64,000 nucleotides of DNA from Bradyrhizobium sp. Gha (GCF_900113735.1 NZ_FOQM01000002.1:461912-525911); one strand, 5' to 3'; counted from the stretch's first letter, positions 9,286-18,425 are shown. Program-made: numbers and translations. Notes: generated by a model from the letters alone, not told the origin.

Positions 9286-9614
9286 GTCTGCGGTGGCCGA
9301 AAACCGAAAGGCTTGAGATCAAAGGCTGTGGATGCCCTGTGGAAATTATCGTCCTTGCGCGGCGTGATCGCAAGCGATCTGCACCCCCACGCACCGCTCC
9401 ATCGCAAGATATTTCAACGATTCGGAAGCGGTGTCGCGCGAGCACATTGATATCATGGATTTTTCGCCGCGTGGTTCCTTACTCACGGTTCGTTACATAT
9501 GAATTTTCAAAAATGACGGAGCGACGACGGATACCCATCGACAGAACGAATCGGTGATGTAGAGTCCCTCGTCCGGATCGAATCCAAGGTTCACCCCTAC
9601 CGAGGAGGTTTCGA
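9286..9614. other. 329-bp intergenic region between divergent DUF465 genes
   Basis: Should hold both promoters. It is more A/T-rich than its surroundings around 9440-9520, and a consensus AGGAGG Shine-Dalgarno lies 7 bp before the ATG at 9615. I found no operator-like inverted repeat that I would defend, and no further gene. Confidence 0.5.
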
Positions 9615-9797
9615 ATGACAATTCAGGCACATCTGGTTGAATTGGAACGGAAGCATAAAATTCTCGAGAACGAATTGCACGAAGCTCTCGTGCACCTTTC
9701 AACAGACGACCTGCAAATTGTTGAGTTGAAGCGCCGGAAGTTGCTGGTCAAGGACCAGATCGAGCGTCTCAAGAACACTGGCGATACGCTTCACTAG
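9615..9797 (+). CDS. DUF465 (YdcH-family) small protein
   Basis: A 60-residue coiled-coil hairpin. It has the same plan as the divergent protein at 9079-9285: a first helix VELERKHKILENELHEAL and a second helix ELKRRKLLVKDQIERLKN. The start is set by a near-perfect GAGGAGG ribosome site, which suggests high expression. A strong structured element with a T-run follows at 9823-9908 and probably forms its mRNA 3' end. Its biochemical role is unknown. Confidence 0.88.
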   Translation: MTIQAHLVELERKHKILENELHEALVHLSTDDLQIVELKRRKLLVKDQIERLKNTGDTLH

Positions 9798-9822
9798 TAA
9801 CCCCTGTAACAGTGTAGAGTTT

Positions 9823-9908
9823 GCATCCTTTCCCGCAGGGATCAGCGCGCTTGCGCTCATCCCTGCGGCAGGATGCGCGCTGCGTGATGATCGTCGCGCA
9901 GCTTTTTT
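9823..9908 (+). terminator. double-hairpin 3' end / candidate small RNA with T-run
   Basis: Hairpin 1 (9823-9876) has GCATCC/GGATGC as outer stem, then 10 bp (CCGCAGGGAT/ATCCCTGCGG), a C/C mismatch and 5 bp (AGCGC/GCGCT) around a GCTT tetraloop. Hairpin 2 (9879-9902) is GCTGCG/CGCAGC followed by TTTTTT (9903-9908). The second is a classic intrinsic terminator. The first is far more elaborate than a terminator needs, so a stable 3'-UTR-derived RNA is possible. Confidence 0.75.
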
Positions 9909-9960
9909 GTTTCGACGCGTTTTCTTGAGGCGACCCGGTCCCCACTTGCTCGAAAATGCT
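9908..9960 (-). repeat. dispersed repeat, AGCGTTTTCGAGC family, copy C
   Basis: Read on the minus strand it is AGCATTTTCGAGCAAGTGG, then GACCGGGTCGC, then CAAGAAAACGCGTCGAAAC. It begins 2 bp after the stop of the minus-strand flavoprotein gene, in that gene's orientation. It also abuts the T-run of the plus-strand terminator. Confidence 0.75.
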
Positions 9961-9962
9961 GT

Positions 9963-11066
9963 CTAGCTGTCCGCCAGTTCGGCGACGTGGTCCGCGATCG
10001 CGAGCGACGACGTCAGTCCCGGCGATTCGATGCCGAACAGATTGACCAGGCCTGCGACGCCGTGGTCGCGCGGACCCTGCATCAGGAAATCCTGCGTAGC
10101 GACCGCCGGTGGCACGATCTTCGGGCGGATGCCCGAATAGCTCGGCATCAGCGCGCCATCGGGAAGCGTCGGCCAATATTTGCGGATTGCCGGATAGAAG
10201 CGCTCGGCGCGCGACGGATCGACTTCATAGTCGATCGTCTCGATCCATTCGACGTCGGGGCCGAAGCGCGCCTGTCCTGCCATGTCCAGCGTCAGATGTA
10301 CGCCAAGGCCGCCGGGCTCGGGCACCGGATAAATCAGGTGCGAGAACGGTGCGCGCGCATTGCAGCTGAAGTAATTTCCTTTGGCGAGGTAAGCAGGCGG
10401 AATCCGATCGACCGGCATGCCGTCGATGTGGCGCGCCACTGATGTCGCCGAGAGCCCGGCGGCGTTGACGAGCAGGCCGCATTGCAAGGTCATCGGTGCT
10501 TCGCCGCCGGCTTCGATCTCGATCATTCCGGCCTCCGCCCTGGCGCGGATCAGCGGCGTGTGAAACGCAAAGGCCGCGCCTGCTTCCTCCGCCTCGCCCC
10601 GCAGCGAGAGCATGTAGGAATGGCTGTCGATGATTCCGGTCGACGGCGAGAGCAGTGCGGCGTCGCAGGCCAGCGCCGGTTCCAGCGCGCGCGCCGCCTC
10701 GCCCGATAGCAGCTGCAAGTCGAGGACGCCGTTGGCCTCTGCATGGGCCTTGATCGAGTGCAGCTTCTCGGTTTCCTTGGCATGGGTCGCGACGATCAGC
10801 TTGCCGCAATTCTTGTGCGGGATGCCGCGCTCGCCGCAGTAGCGATAGAGCGCCTGCTTGCCGGCGACGCACATACGCGCCATCCAGCTTCCGGCGCGGT
10901 AATAGATCCCGGCATGGATCACCTCGCTGTTGCGTGAAGAGGTGACGGTGCCGATGGCCTCGGCTGCCTCGAGCACGATCACCTCTCGCCCGGCCTGGGC
11001 CAGCTTCCGGGCCACCGCTAACCCGATCACGCCGGCTCCGATGACGACGCAGTCGACCCTATCCAT
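9963..11066 (-). CDS. FAD-dependent oxidoreductase, L-2-hydroxyglutarate oxidase-like
   Basis: A 367-residue flavoprotein of the DAO/LhgO type. The FAD dinucleotide loop is at the N-terminus ([13 protein letters not shown], then [10 protein letters not shown]). The [14 protein letters not shown] segment near residue 45 is typical of LhgO-like 2-hydroxyacid oxidases, and the C-terminus ends with the FAD-contacting [15 protein letters not shown]. LhgO oxidises L-2-hydroxyglutarate to 2-oxoglutarate and passes electrons to the quinone pool; here the substrate is inferred only from the family. The ATG at 11066 places the dinucleotide loop at the usual distance. The 205-bp gap to the divergent PAS-GGDEF-EAL gene should hold both promoters. 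Confidence 0.85.
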   Translation of the reverse strand: MDRVDCVVIGAGVIGLAVARKLAQAGREVIVLEAAEAIGTVTSSRNSEVIHAGIYYRAGSWMARMCVAGKQALYRYCGERGIPHKNCGKLIVATHAKETEKLHSIKAHAEANGVLDLQLLSGEAARALEPALACDAALLSPSTGIIDSHSYMLSLRGEAEEAGAAFAFHTPLIRARAEAGMIEIEAGGEAPMTLQCGLLVNAAGLSATSVARHIDGMPVDRIPPAYLAKGNYFSCNARAPFSHLIYPVPEPGGLGVHLTLDMAGQARFGPDVEWIETIDYEVDPSRAERFYPAIRKYWPTLPDGALMPSYSGIRPKIVPPAVATQDFLMQGPRDHGVAGLVNLFGIESPGLTSSLAIADHVAELADS

Positions 11067-11271
11067 GGTGATGCAGAAGTCCTGCTGAAGGTGCCGACGA
11101 CGTCGGTTTGCCTGCGAAACGCGCCGCGCGGGCATTTTCCGTTAAGAAAGCATTTATCATGTCAGGGCAATTGCCGTATTTCCCGTTACATTTTTCTGTT
11201 GGGCGTACAGGCGTTTACCCGATCCAAACCGGTGAAGCCAGACAATCCGCAGTTGAAATCGCGGGTGGCGG

Positions 11272-13956
11272 ATGGCTGAGAAGAACTGGCAGGAAGGCAG
11301 CATGCTTCCGATTGCTGTGCAGGCCGTCGTGTGCCTGACCAGCGCGGTCGCGCCTTCGCGTGCCCTCGCGGACAGCTTCGCGCCGTCGAGCCATTTTGGC
11401 GATCTCGACCCCGATCTGATCTGGGAAGCCCTCATCGGCGGCATTGTCCTCTGCGCATTCCTGGTCGCGATCGCGCTGTGGATCCATTCGGCGCTGCGCC
11501 GAAGCAGGCGTTCGCAGTTGCGGCGCAACGCCTTCGTGTCCTCCGCCATGAACAATCTCAACCAGGGCGTCGTGATGACGGATGCGCAGCGGCGCATCAT
11601 CTTCTGCAACGACCGCTATCTCGAGATCTACGGCCTGACGCGCTCGGACCTTTGGACCGGCATGACCGGCTACGACATTCTCGCGCTCAGGCGCAAGCGC
11701 GGCGTCCTTGGCGTCTCCGACGACGACTTCTACGAGAAGGCGGCAAGCCCCAACGGCCTGATCACCGAACTGCCTGACGGCCGCGCCATCCTGGTCAAAT
11801 ATTTCATTCTGCCCAATGGCGGATCGGTCGCGACCCATCTCGATGTCAGCGAGCAGCGCAGGCTGTCGCGGCAGCTCGCCTCGACCAAGCAATTCCTCGA
11901 AACGGTGCTGAACAACGTGCCGGCCTGCGTGGCCGCGAAGAACATCGAGGACGGTCGCTACATCTTTGCCAACAGCGCCTATGAGCGGTTCTGGGGCTTT
12001 TCGCGCGACCAGGTCGTCGGCAAGAACGCGCGCGAGCTGTTCGGTCCAAAATCGGCTGAGAGCATCGAGGCGGCGGACCGCGCTGCCCTGCTGGCCCCTG
12101 AAGGACAATATCGCAACGAGTTCGAGGTCGAGGTCGAACGCGACCATGCCCGGCGCAAGGTGGCCTCGGTGCGGATCGTTGTCCGCAACGAGAGCAACAA
12201 GCCGGAATTCCTGCTGCTGGTGTTCGAGGACGTCACCGATCGGCAATCGCTGTCGCTGGAGCTGGAGAGCACCAAGAAGTTCCTCGAGCTCGTGGTCGAC
12301 AACATTCCGGTCGCGCTGATCGTCGAGCAGGTCAGGGATGGCCGCTATCTGCTCGCCAACCGCAGCGCCGAGACGATCCTCAACCGCAGGCGCGAGGAAG
12401 CCACGGGCCTGACTGCTTCCGACATCTTCAATGCCAAGGAAGCCAAGCTGATCATCGCGCGCGACGAGGCCGCGATCAAGAAGCGCGGGATGATCACCGA
12501 GGAGCATCCGATCTCCACCAAGGACGGCCTGCGCCTGTTCCTGACCCGGCGTGCCACGGTGCTCAACGATTCCGGCGAGCCGCAATACCTGATCAAGACC
12601 CACGAAGACGTCACCAACCGCAGGCAGACCGAGTCGCGCATGGCGCACATGGCCTACCATGACGGTCTCACCGACCTGCCGAACCGCGCCGCCTTCCTTC
12701 AGGCCTTGACCCAGATGATCGAGGCCTGCGAGGGGACCGACGAGGAATTCGCCGTGCTTTGCGTCGATCTCGACGGCCTCAAGGAAGTCAACGACGTGTT
12801 CGGCCATGCGCTTGGCGACAAGCTGCTGGTCGAGGTGGCCCAGCGGCTCCAGGATACGGCACGCGGCGGCCTGGTCGCGCGTCTGTCCGGCGACGAATTT
12901 GGCTTGATCATCGACGGCAAGCAGCCTGACGCGGGCCTCGCATTGGCGCAGCAGCTTGGCGAGGCGCTCGCGCCGGAGTTCCACATCGACGGCCGCGCGG
13001 TGCGTGCCGGCATCACCACCGGCATGTCGGTGTTTCCGCACAACGGCTCCGACGGTGCCTCGCTGCTTGCCAATGCCGGCGCCGCACTTTTCCGCGCCAA
13101 GCAGAAGTCGCGCGGCACGATCAGCCTCTACCAGCCCGAGATGGACCAGCAGATCCGCGACCGCCGCGTGCTGCACCAGGACCTGTCGATGGCGATCAAG
13201 AACGGCGAGCTGTCGCTGGCCTTCCAGCCGCAAGGCATCGCACGCAACAGCATCGTCGAAAGCGAGATCATCGGCTTCGAGGCGTTGGCGCGCTGGCAGC
13301 ATCCGGTACGCGGCCAGGTCTCGCCCGCCGAATTCATCCCCATCGCGGAGGAAAGCGGCCTGATCGTCGAGATGGGCGAATGGATCCTGCGCGAGGCTTG
13401 CCGCGAGGCGGCGTCGTGGCCGAAGCCGCTCCAGGTTGCCGTCAACCTGTCCCCGGCGCAGTTCATGCACGGCGACGTGGTCGGGCTCGTCCATTCGATC
13501 CTGATCGAGACGGGCCTTGCGCCCGGCCGGCTCGAGCTCGAGATCACCGAGGGCGTGCTGATCGAGGATTTCGATCGCGGCCTCGCGCTGCTGCGCCGCC
13601 TGAAAGCGCTCGGGGTGCGCATCTCGATGGACGATTTCGGCAGCGGCTATTCCTCGCTGAGCTATCTCCAGGCGTTCCCGTTCGACAAGATCAAGATCGA
13701 CCGCGCCTTCATCATCAATCTCGGCCGCAATCCGCAATCGGCCGCGATCGTCCGGGCCGTGATCGATCTCGGCCACGGCCTCGAAATGTCGATCATCGCC
13801 GAAGGCGTCGAGACCATCGACCAGCTCGTCTTCCTGGCCACGGAAGGTTGCGACGGCGTGCAGGGCTATCTGCTCGGCAAGCCACTGCCGATCGGGAAAT
13901 ATGCCGATCTCGTCGGCCGCGGTGTGGCTATGGAGCTTGCGCTCAAGACCGGCTAG
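11272..13956 (+). CDS. membrane PAS-PAS-PAS-GGDEF-EAL cyclic di-GMP protein
   Basis: An 894-residue protein with both c-di-GMP synthesis and breakdown domains. An N-terminal signal-like stretch is followed by a membrane helix (about residues 58-80), three PAS-type sensor domains (about 90-455), GGDEF (about 465-620) and EAL (about 635-890). The cyclase site reads SGDEF (residue 539), an allowed variant. The usual RxxD inhibition site before it is absent. The EAL part keeps FEALARW (residue 670), LEITEG, DDFGSGYSS, KIDR and AEGVET, so the phosphodiesterase is probably active. Net activity cannot be told from sequence. The start may be the ATG at 11272 or at 11302. Confidence 0.93.
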   Translation: MAEKNWQEGSMLPIAVQAVVCLTSAVAPSRALADSFAPSSHFGDLDPDLIWEALIGGIVLCAFLVAIALWIHSALRRSRRSQLRRNAFVSSAMNNLNQGVVMTDAQRRIIFCNDRYLEIYGLTRSDLWTGMTGYDILALRRKRGVLGVSDDDFYEKAASPNGLITELPDGRAILVKYFILPNGGSVATHLDVSEQRRLSRQLASTKQFLETVLNNVPACVAAKNIEDGRYIFANSAYERFWGFSRDQVVGKNARELFGPKSAESIEAADRAALLAPEGQYRNEFEVEVERDHARRKVASVRIVVRNESNKPEFLLLVFEDVTDRQSLSLELESTKKFLELVVDNIPVALIVEQVRDGRYLLANRSAETILNRRREEATGLTASDIFNAKEAKLIIARDEAAIKKRGMITEEHPISTKDGLRLFLTRRATVLNDSGEPQYLIKTHEDVTNRRQTESRMAHMAYHDGLTDLPNRAAFLQALTQMIEACEGTDEEFAVLCVDLDGLKEVNDVFGHALGDKLLVEVAQRLQDTARGGLVARLSGDEFGLIIDGKQPDAGLALAQQLGEALAPEFHIDGRAVRAGITTGMSVFPHNGSDGASLLANAGAALFRAKQKSRGTISLYQPEMDQQIRDRRVLHQDLSMAIKNGELSLAFQPQGIARNSIVESEIIGFEALARWQHPVRGQVSPAEFIPIAEESGLIVEMGEWILREACREAASWPKPLQVAVNLSPAQFMHGDVVGLVHSILIETGLAPGRLELEITEGVLIEDFDRGLALLRRLKALGVRISMDDFGSGYSSLSYLQAFPFDKIKIDRAFIINLGRNPQSAAIVRAVIDLGHGLEMSIIAEGVETIDQLVFLATEGCDGVQGYLLGKPLPIGKYADLVGRGVAMELALKTG

Positions 13957-13995
13957 TGGTGTGGGGCGCACACTCGCTGCCCTCTCCACGGTTCC

Positions 13996-15465
13996 ATGGC
14001 GGATTACGATCTTGCGATCATCGGCGGCGGCCTGAACGGTGTCAGCCTCGCGCGCGATGCCGCCGGCCGCGGGCTGCGCGTGATCCTGATCGAGCAGGGC
14101 GATCTCGGCGGCGCGGCATCGTCGGCGACACCGCGACTGATCCACGGCGATCTATCGGTGCTGGAGCGGCGCGGCTTCTGGCGGGTGCGCCGGGCACTGG
14201 TCGAGCGCCGGACGTGGCTGCGGATCGCGCCGCATCTGGTGCGGCCGATGAATTTTGTGATCCCCGCCCATTCCGACGAGCGACCGCCATGGCTGCTGCG
14301 GGCTGGACTCCATGTTTATGACACGCTGACGAACCGTGGCGGCCTGCCACGATCGATCACCCTCGACATCACGCATCATCCGGTCGGCAACGCGCTCAGG
14401 CGTCCGTTCGGCATCGCCTTCGAGTATGCCGACTGCGTCGTTGACGATTCGCGCCTGGTGGTGCTCACGGCACTGGATGCTGCCGAACGCGGCGCTGCGA
14501 TCCTGACCGGTGCGCGCTGCGTGCGTGCGGACAGGACCGACATCTGGCGGCTCGCATTGGTCGACCGCGGCCATCGCCGGGCAGTCACGGCGCGTGCGCT
14601 GGCCAATGCCACCGGCGGTTGGGCGTCGATGGTCGCCGAGACCGTGCTGCGGCAGCCGCAACCGCCCATGGCCGCCATGCAGATGAGCCAGATCGTCGTG
14701 CCAAAACTCTTCGAGTCCGACAATGTCTATGTGTTCCAGAACAATGACGGAGGCCTGATCTTTGCCAGCCCGTTCGAGCGCGATTTCACGCTGCTCGGGA
14801 CGGTCACCCGCGATTTCACCGGCGATCCCGCAATCGTAGCGATGCCGGGCGCGGACGTCAGCTATCTCTGCGATGCCGCGAGCCGCTATTTCCGCGCGCG
14901 CGTCGCTCCCACCGACGTCGTGCGCACGGTCGCCGGCGTCAATTTGACGCCCGCGGCCGCGCGGCGAGGTGACGGCACGACGCTGTTCCACGCGCGCCGG
15001 CGCAAGGCACCGCTGCTTACAATGTTCGGCGGCGACGTCACGACCTCGCGCTTGCGCGCGGAGCGGGCGGTGACGCGGTTGACGCCGTTCTATCCGATGT
15101 CGCGGCCCTGGACTTCAGGCACGGCCTTGCCTGGCGGAGATTTCGCCTGGGATCGTTTCGAGACCGAGATCGACCTCGCACGCCACCGCTGGCGCTTTCT
15201 CGAGGAGCCACAGGCCCGCCGCCTGGTTGCGGCCTACGGCTCGCGCTTGGCCGATGTGCTCGGCGAGGCGAAGACCCGTGACGAGCTTGGCCCCGCCTTC
15301 GGCCCCGACCTGACCGGCGCCGAGGTGCGCTATCTCATGGCTCGCGAATGGGCGCGCTTCCCCGAGGACATCCTGTGGCGCCGCTCCAAGCTCGGCCTGA
15401 CGATGCCCGCGCCCGGCCATGACGCGCTGGCTGCGTTCATGGCGCACGAGCCCCGAACCGGTTGA
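13996..15465 (+). CDS. glpD: aerobic glycerol-3-phosphate dehydrogenase
   Basis: A 489-residue FAD enzyme (E. coli GlpD has 501) that oxidises sn-glycerol-3-phosphate to dihydroxyacetone phosphate at the inner membrane and reduces quinone. It shows the N-terminal FAD loop IIGGGLNGVSLARDAAGRG, the family segment ASSATPRLIHGDLSVLE, the internal GVNLTPAA region and the C-terminal GlpD domain (AAYGSRLADVLGEA onwards). It is followed after 52 bp by PotABC-type transporter genes on the same strand, so an operon is possible. The hairpin at 15478-15497 may reduce read-through. Confidence 0.93.
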   Translation: MADYDLAIIGGGLNGVSLARDAAGRGLRVILIEQGDLGGAASSATPRLIHGDLSVLERRGFWRVRRALVERRTWLRIAPHLVRPMNFVIPAHSDERPPWLLRAGLHVYDTLTNRGGLPRSITLDITHHPVGNALRRPFGIAFEYADCVVDDSRLVVLTALDAAERGAAILTGARCVRADRTDIWRLALVDRGHRRAVTARALANATGGWASMVAETVLRQPQPPMAAMQMSQIVVPKLFESDNVYVFQNNDGGLIFASPFERDFTLLGTVTRDFTGDPAIVAMPGADVSYLCDAASRYFRARVAPTDVVRTVAGVNLTPAAARRGDGTTLFHARRRKAPLLTMFGGDVTTSRLRAERAVTRLTPFYPMSRPWTSGTALPGGDFAWDRFETEIDLARHRWRFLEEPQARRLVAAYGSRLADVLGEAKTRDELGPAFGPDLTGAEVRYLMAREWARFPEDILWRRSKLGLTMPAPGHDALAAFMAHEPRTG

Positions 15466-15477
15466 GCAAAGGCCGAT

Positions 15478-15497
15478 CCGCCGCTAGCGTGCGGCGG
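15478..15497 (+). other. intercistronic hairpin between glpD and the ABC genes
   Basis: CCGCCGC/GCGGCGG, a 7-bp G/C stem with a 6-base loop. No T-run follows, so it is more likely an mRNA-stability or attenuation hairpin than a terminator. Confidence 0.5.
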
Positions 15498-15517
15498 AAT
15501 TGGGGTTGGCAGGGACC

Positions 15518-16687
15518 ATGACTGACGAATTGCCTAGAATGGATGCCGCGGCCCACGCGGCTGGAGACGCCCATCCGGCGGCGGGCGAGCCGCTGCTGCG
15601 CATCGAAGGCGTGGCCAAGACGTTCGGGACGTTCCGTGCGGTCGACGGCGTGTCGCTCGATATCAAGGCCGGGGAGTTCTTTGCGCTTTTGGGTCCGAGC
15701 GGATGCGGCAAGACCACGTTGCTGCGCATGCTTGCCGGCTTTGAGGCGCCGGACGAGGGGCGGATTCTGCTCGGCGGCAAGGATATCGCACAGGCACTGC
15801 CGCATGAGCGCCCGATCAACATGATGTTTCAGAATTACGCGCTGTTTCCGCATCTTTCGGTCCGCGACAACATCGCCTTTGGTCTCAAGTGCGCCGGCAT
15901 GCCGCGTGCCGATATCGCGGCGCGTGTCGCGGAGATGGTCGCACTGGTGAAGCTCGAGGGGCTGGAGAAGCGCAAGCCCGACCAGCTCTCCGGCGGACAA
16001 CGACAGCGCGTCGCTCTGGCCCGAGCGCTGGCGCGCCGGCCACAATTGCTGCTGCTCGACGAGCCGCTCGCGGCGCTGGACAAGAAGCTGCGCGAGAGCA
16101 CCCAAGGCGAGCTGATGGACCTGCAGCGGCGGCTCGGCATGACCTTCATCATCGTCACCCACGACCAGGAAGAGGCGATGACGATGGCCAGCCGGATCGG
16201 CGTGATGAGATCAGGCAAGCTCGCCCAGGTCGGGCCCCCGCGCGAGCTTTACGAGGCGCCGCGCTCGCGCTGGATCGCGGAGTTCGTCGGCGACATCAAT
16301 CTGTTCGACGCCGAGACCAGATTGCGCGACGGTCACCGTCTGGTTGTCGGCACACGCGATGCGGGCACGCTGGTGGTGGCCGAGCCGCGCCAGCCGGTCG
16401 GGGAGGTGAAATTCTCGGTCGCGATCCGCCCCGAGAAGGTCAAGCTGTCGCGTCGTGGCCCCGCGAGCGAGGCCGGCCGTGAAACTGCGATCAACGCCCT
16501 GGACGGCGTGATCGCCGATGTCTGTTATCTCGGCGGCACCACCACCTACAAGGTAAAGCTCGACACCGGCGGAATGCTGCAGGCGTCGGTCGCCAACAAT
16601 GCGCGTCTCGATGTCGATGCCTATAGCCTGCGTCAGCGCGTCGTCGCCTGGTTCACGCCCGACGATTGCGTGGTGCTGCCGTCATGA
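15518..16687 (+). CDS. polyamine-type ABC transporter ATP-binding protein (PotA/PotG-like)
   Basis: A 389-residue ATPase of an ABC importer. Walker A GPSGCGKTT, the Q-loop region MMFQNYALFPH, signature LSGGQRQR, Walker B LLLLDEP and the switch His (VTHDQEEA) are all intact. A C-terminal TOBE domain (about residues 280-385) is present. The FQNYALFPHLSVRDNIAFGL and KLRESTQGELMDLQ segments resemble spermidine/putrescine transporters. The ATG at 15518 follows CAGGG; a TTG at 15500 is less likely. The following permease gene overlaps its stop (ATGA). No binding-protein gene accompanies this set. Confidence 0.93.
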   Translation: MTDELPRMDAAAHAAGDAHPAAGEPLLRIEGVAKTFGTFRAVDGVSLDIKAGEFFALLGPSGCGKTTLLRMLAGFEAPDEGRILLGGKDIAQALPHERPINMMFQNYALFPHLSVRDNIAFGLKCAGMPRADIAARVAEMVALVKLEGLEKRKPDQLSGGQRQRVALARALARRPQLLLLDEPLAALDKKLRESTQGELMDLQRRLGMTFIIVTHDQEEAMTMASRIGVMRSGKLAQVGPPRELYEAPRSRWIAEFVGDINLFDAETRLRDGHRLVVGTRDAGTLVVAEPRQPVGEVKFSVAIRPEKVKLSRRGPASEAGRETAINALDGVIADVCYLGGTTTYKVKLDTGGMLQASVANNARLDVDAYSLRQRVVAWFTPDDCVVLPS

Positions 16688-17595
16688 GCGCGCGCCGGAT
16701 TTTCGCACGGCCGGCGCGCTTCGCCGCCGTCGCGCCCTATGTCTGGATGGTGCTGTTCTTCCTGGTGCCGTTCGGCTTCGTGCTGAAGATCAGCCTGTCG
16801 CAGACGGTGATCGCACAGCCGCCTTACGAGCCGGTGTTCGACCTGACGGCGGGTTGGACGGCGATCCGGGCCGCCCTTGCCGCGTTGTCGATCGACAATT
16901 TCAAGCTGATCGTATCCGACGACCTCTATGTGTTCGCCTATCTGCGCAGTTTGACCGTTGCCATGACCGCGACCGGACTGCTGTTGTTGATTGGCTACCC
17001 CATCGCCTATGGCATGGCGCGGCTGCCGAAGCGCTGGCAGGCCGTGGCGATGGTGCTGGTGATCGTGCCGTTCTGGACGTCGTTCCTGATCCGCATCTAT
17101 GCCTGGATCAACATCCTCCAGCATGACGGCCTGCTCAATCGGATCCTGCTGGCGCTGCATCTGGTCAGCCGGCCGGTAGTATGGCTGTCCACCGACACCG
17201 CGATGTATATCGGCATCGTCTATTCCTATTTGCCGTTCATGATCCTGCCGCTCTACGCCACGCTTTCCAAGATGGAGCCGGTGCTGGAGGAGGCGGCCGG
17301 CGATCTCGGCGCGCCGCCCTGGCAGGTGTTCTGGCTGGTGACTTTCCCGCTGTCGCTGCCGGGCGTCGGCGCTGGCGTTCTTCTTTGCTTCATCCCTGTT
17401 GTCGGCGAGTTCGTGATTCCGGATCTTCTCGCCGGCTCCAATTCGCTGATGATCGGCCAGACGCTGTGGCTGGAGTTCTTCACCAACAAGGATTGGCCGG
17501 TCGCCTCAGCCGCGGCGATCGTGTTGCTCCTGGTGCTGCTGTTGCCGCTGCTGCTCTACGAGCGGCTGCAGCGCCGGCAGTTGGAGACGCGGTGA
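16684..17595 (+). CDS. polyamine-type ABC transporter permease (PotB/PotH-like)
   Basis: A 303-residue inner-membrane permease with about six helices. The EAA loop that contacts the ATPase is visible as EEAAGDLGAPPWQVFWLVTF. The periplasmic segment after helix 1 (SQTVIAQPPYEPVFD) is typical of PotB/PotH proteins. It starts with an ATG overlapping the ATPase stop codon and is followed after 1 bp by the second permease. It works as a heterodimer with the 17597 product; the substrate is inferred as a polyamine or related cation. Confidence 0.92.
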   Translation: MSARRIFARPARFAAVAPYVWMVLFFLVPFGFVLKISLSQTVIAQPPYEPVFDLTAGWTAIRAALAALSIDNFKLIVSDDLYVFAYLRSLTVAMTATGLLLLIGYPIAYGMARLPKRWQAVAMVLVIVPFWTSFLIRIYAWINILQHDGLLNRILLALHLVSRPVVWLSTDTAMYIGIVYSYLPFMILPLYATLSKMEPVLEEAAGDLGAPPWQVFWLVTFPLSLPGVGAGVLLCFIPVVGEFVIPDLLAGSNSLMIGQTLWLEFFTNKDWPVASAAAIVLLLVLLLPLLLYERLQRRQLETR

Positions 17596-17596
17596 G

Positions 17597-18409
17597 ATGC
17601 GCAAGTCCTCACGTCTGTCCCGCTTCAACGTCGCGTCGCTGGCGCTGGGCCTCGCCTTCCTCTATTTGCCGATCCTCATCCTCGTGATCTATTCCTTCAA
17701 CGCCTCGCGGCTGGTGACGGTGTGGGGCGGCTGGTCGCTGCGCTGGTATCGCGAATTCTTTGCCGATCGCGCCATGATCGAGGCAGCCTGGATGAGCCTG
17801 CGCGTGGCGGTCGCGTCCGCAACCATCGCCACGCTGATCGGTACGCTGGCCGCGGTCGCGCTTTCGCGCGGCGAGCGCTTTCGCGGCCGCACCTTGTTCT
17901 CCGGGATGCTCTATGCGCCGCTGGTGATGCCGGAGGTGATCACGGGCTTGTCGCTGCTGCTGCTGTTCGTGGCACTGAACGCCGAGCGCGGCTTCTGGAC
18001 AGTGACGATTGCCCATACCACGCTGACGATGTGCTTCGTCGCCGTCGTCGTGCAGTCGCGCCTCGGCTCGCTCGATCGGTCCCTGGAGGAGGCGGCCATG
18101 GACCTCGGTTGCGACCCTGCCCGTGCCTTCGTGTCCGTGACGCTGCCGCTGATCGCACCCGCGATCGTCGCCGGATGGATGCTCGCCTTCACGCTCTCGC
18201 TCGACGATCTCGTGATCGCGAGCTTCACCACGGGCCCGGGCTCGGCGACCCTGCCGATCCGGATCTATTCCGAGGTGCGCCTCGGTGTGAAGCCGGAGAT
18301 CAACGCGATCTGCACGCTGGTGATCGCCCTGATCGCAGTCGTAATCGTCATCGCTTCGCTGGCTTCAAAACTGTCGAGCTCGCAGGGCGAAAGTGCCGCA
18401 CCTCTCTAG
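17597..18409 (+). CDS. polyamine-type ABC transporter permease (PotC/PotI-like)
   Basis: A 270-residue inner-membrane permease. It has the PotC-type N-terminus (YLPILILVIYSFNASRLVT), an EAA loop EEAAMDLGCDPARAFVSVTL and the characteristic SLDDLVIASFTTGPGS segment near residue 200. The gene begins 1 bp after the previous stop. Its 3' end lies directly against an unrelated small membrane-protein gene. Together with 15518 and 16684 it forms a complete membrane core that lacks a neighbouring periplasmic binding protein. Confidence 0.92.
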   Translation: MRKSSRLSRFNVASLALGLAFLYLPILILVIYSFNASRLVTVWGGWSLRWYREFFADRAMIEAAWMSLRVAVASATIATLIGTLAAVALSRGERFRGRTLFSGMLYAPLVMPEVITGLSLLLLFVALNAERGFWTVTIAHTTLTMCFVAVVVQSRLGSLDRSLEEAAMDLGCDPARAFVSVTLPLIAPAIVAGWMLAFTLSLDDLVIASFTTGPGSATLPIRIYSEVRLGVKPEINAICTLVIALIAVVIVIASLASKLSSSQGESAAPL

Positions 18410-18425
18410 ATGGGAATGGTTCGTG

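Noticed and set aside
9798..9962. 6S RNA as an explanation of the structured region
   Set aside because: The element is shorter than a 6S RNA (about 155-180 nt), lacks the central bubble, and ends a protein gene transcript. Location near purE alone is not sufficient support.
11215..14145. A 976-codon open frame antisense to the PAS-GGDEF-EAL gene
   Set aside because: It mirrors the codon phase of the real gene and has an Arg/Asp/His-rich composition without any domain. In high-GC DNA such long shadow frames are expected.
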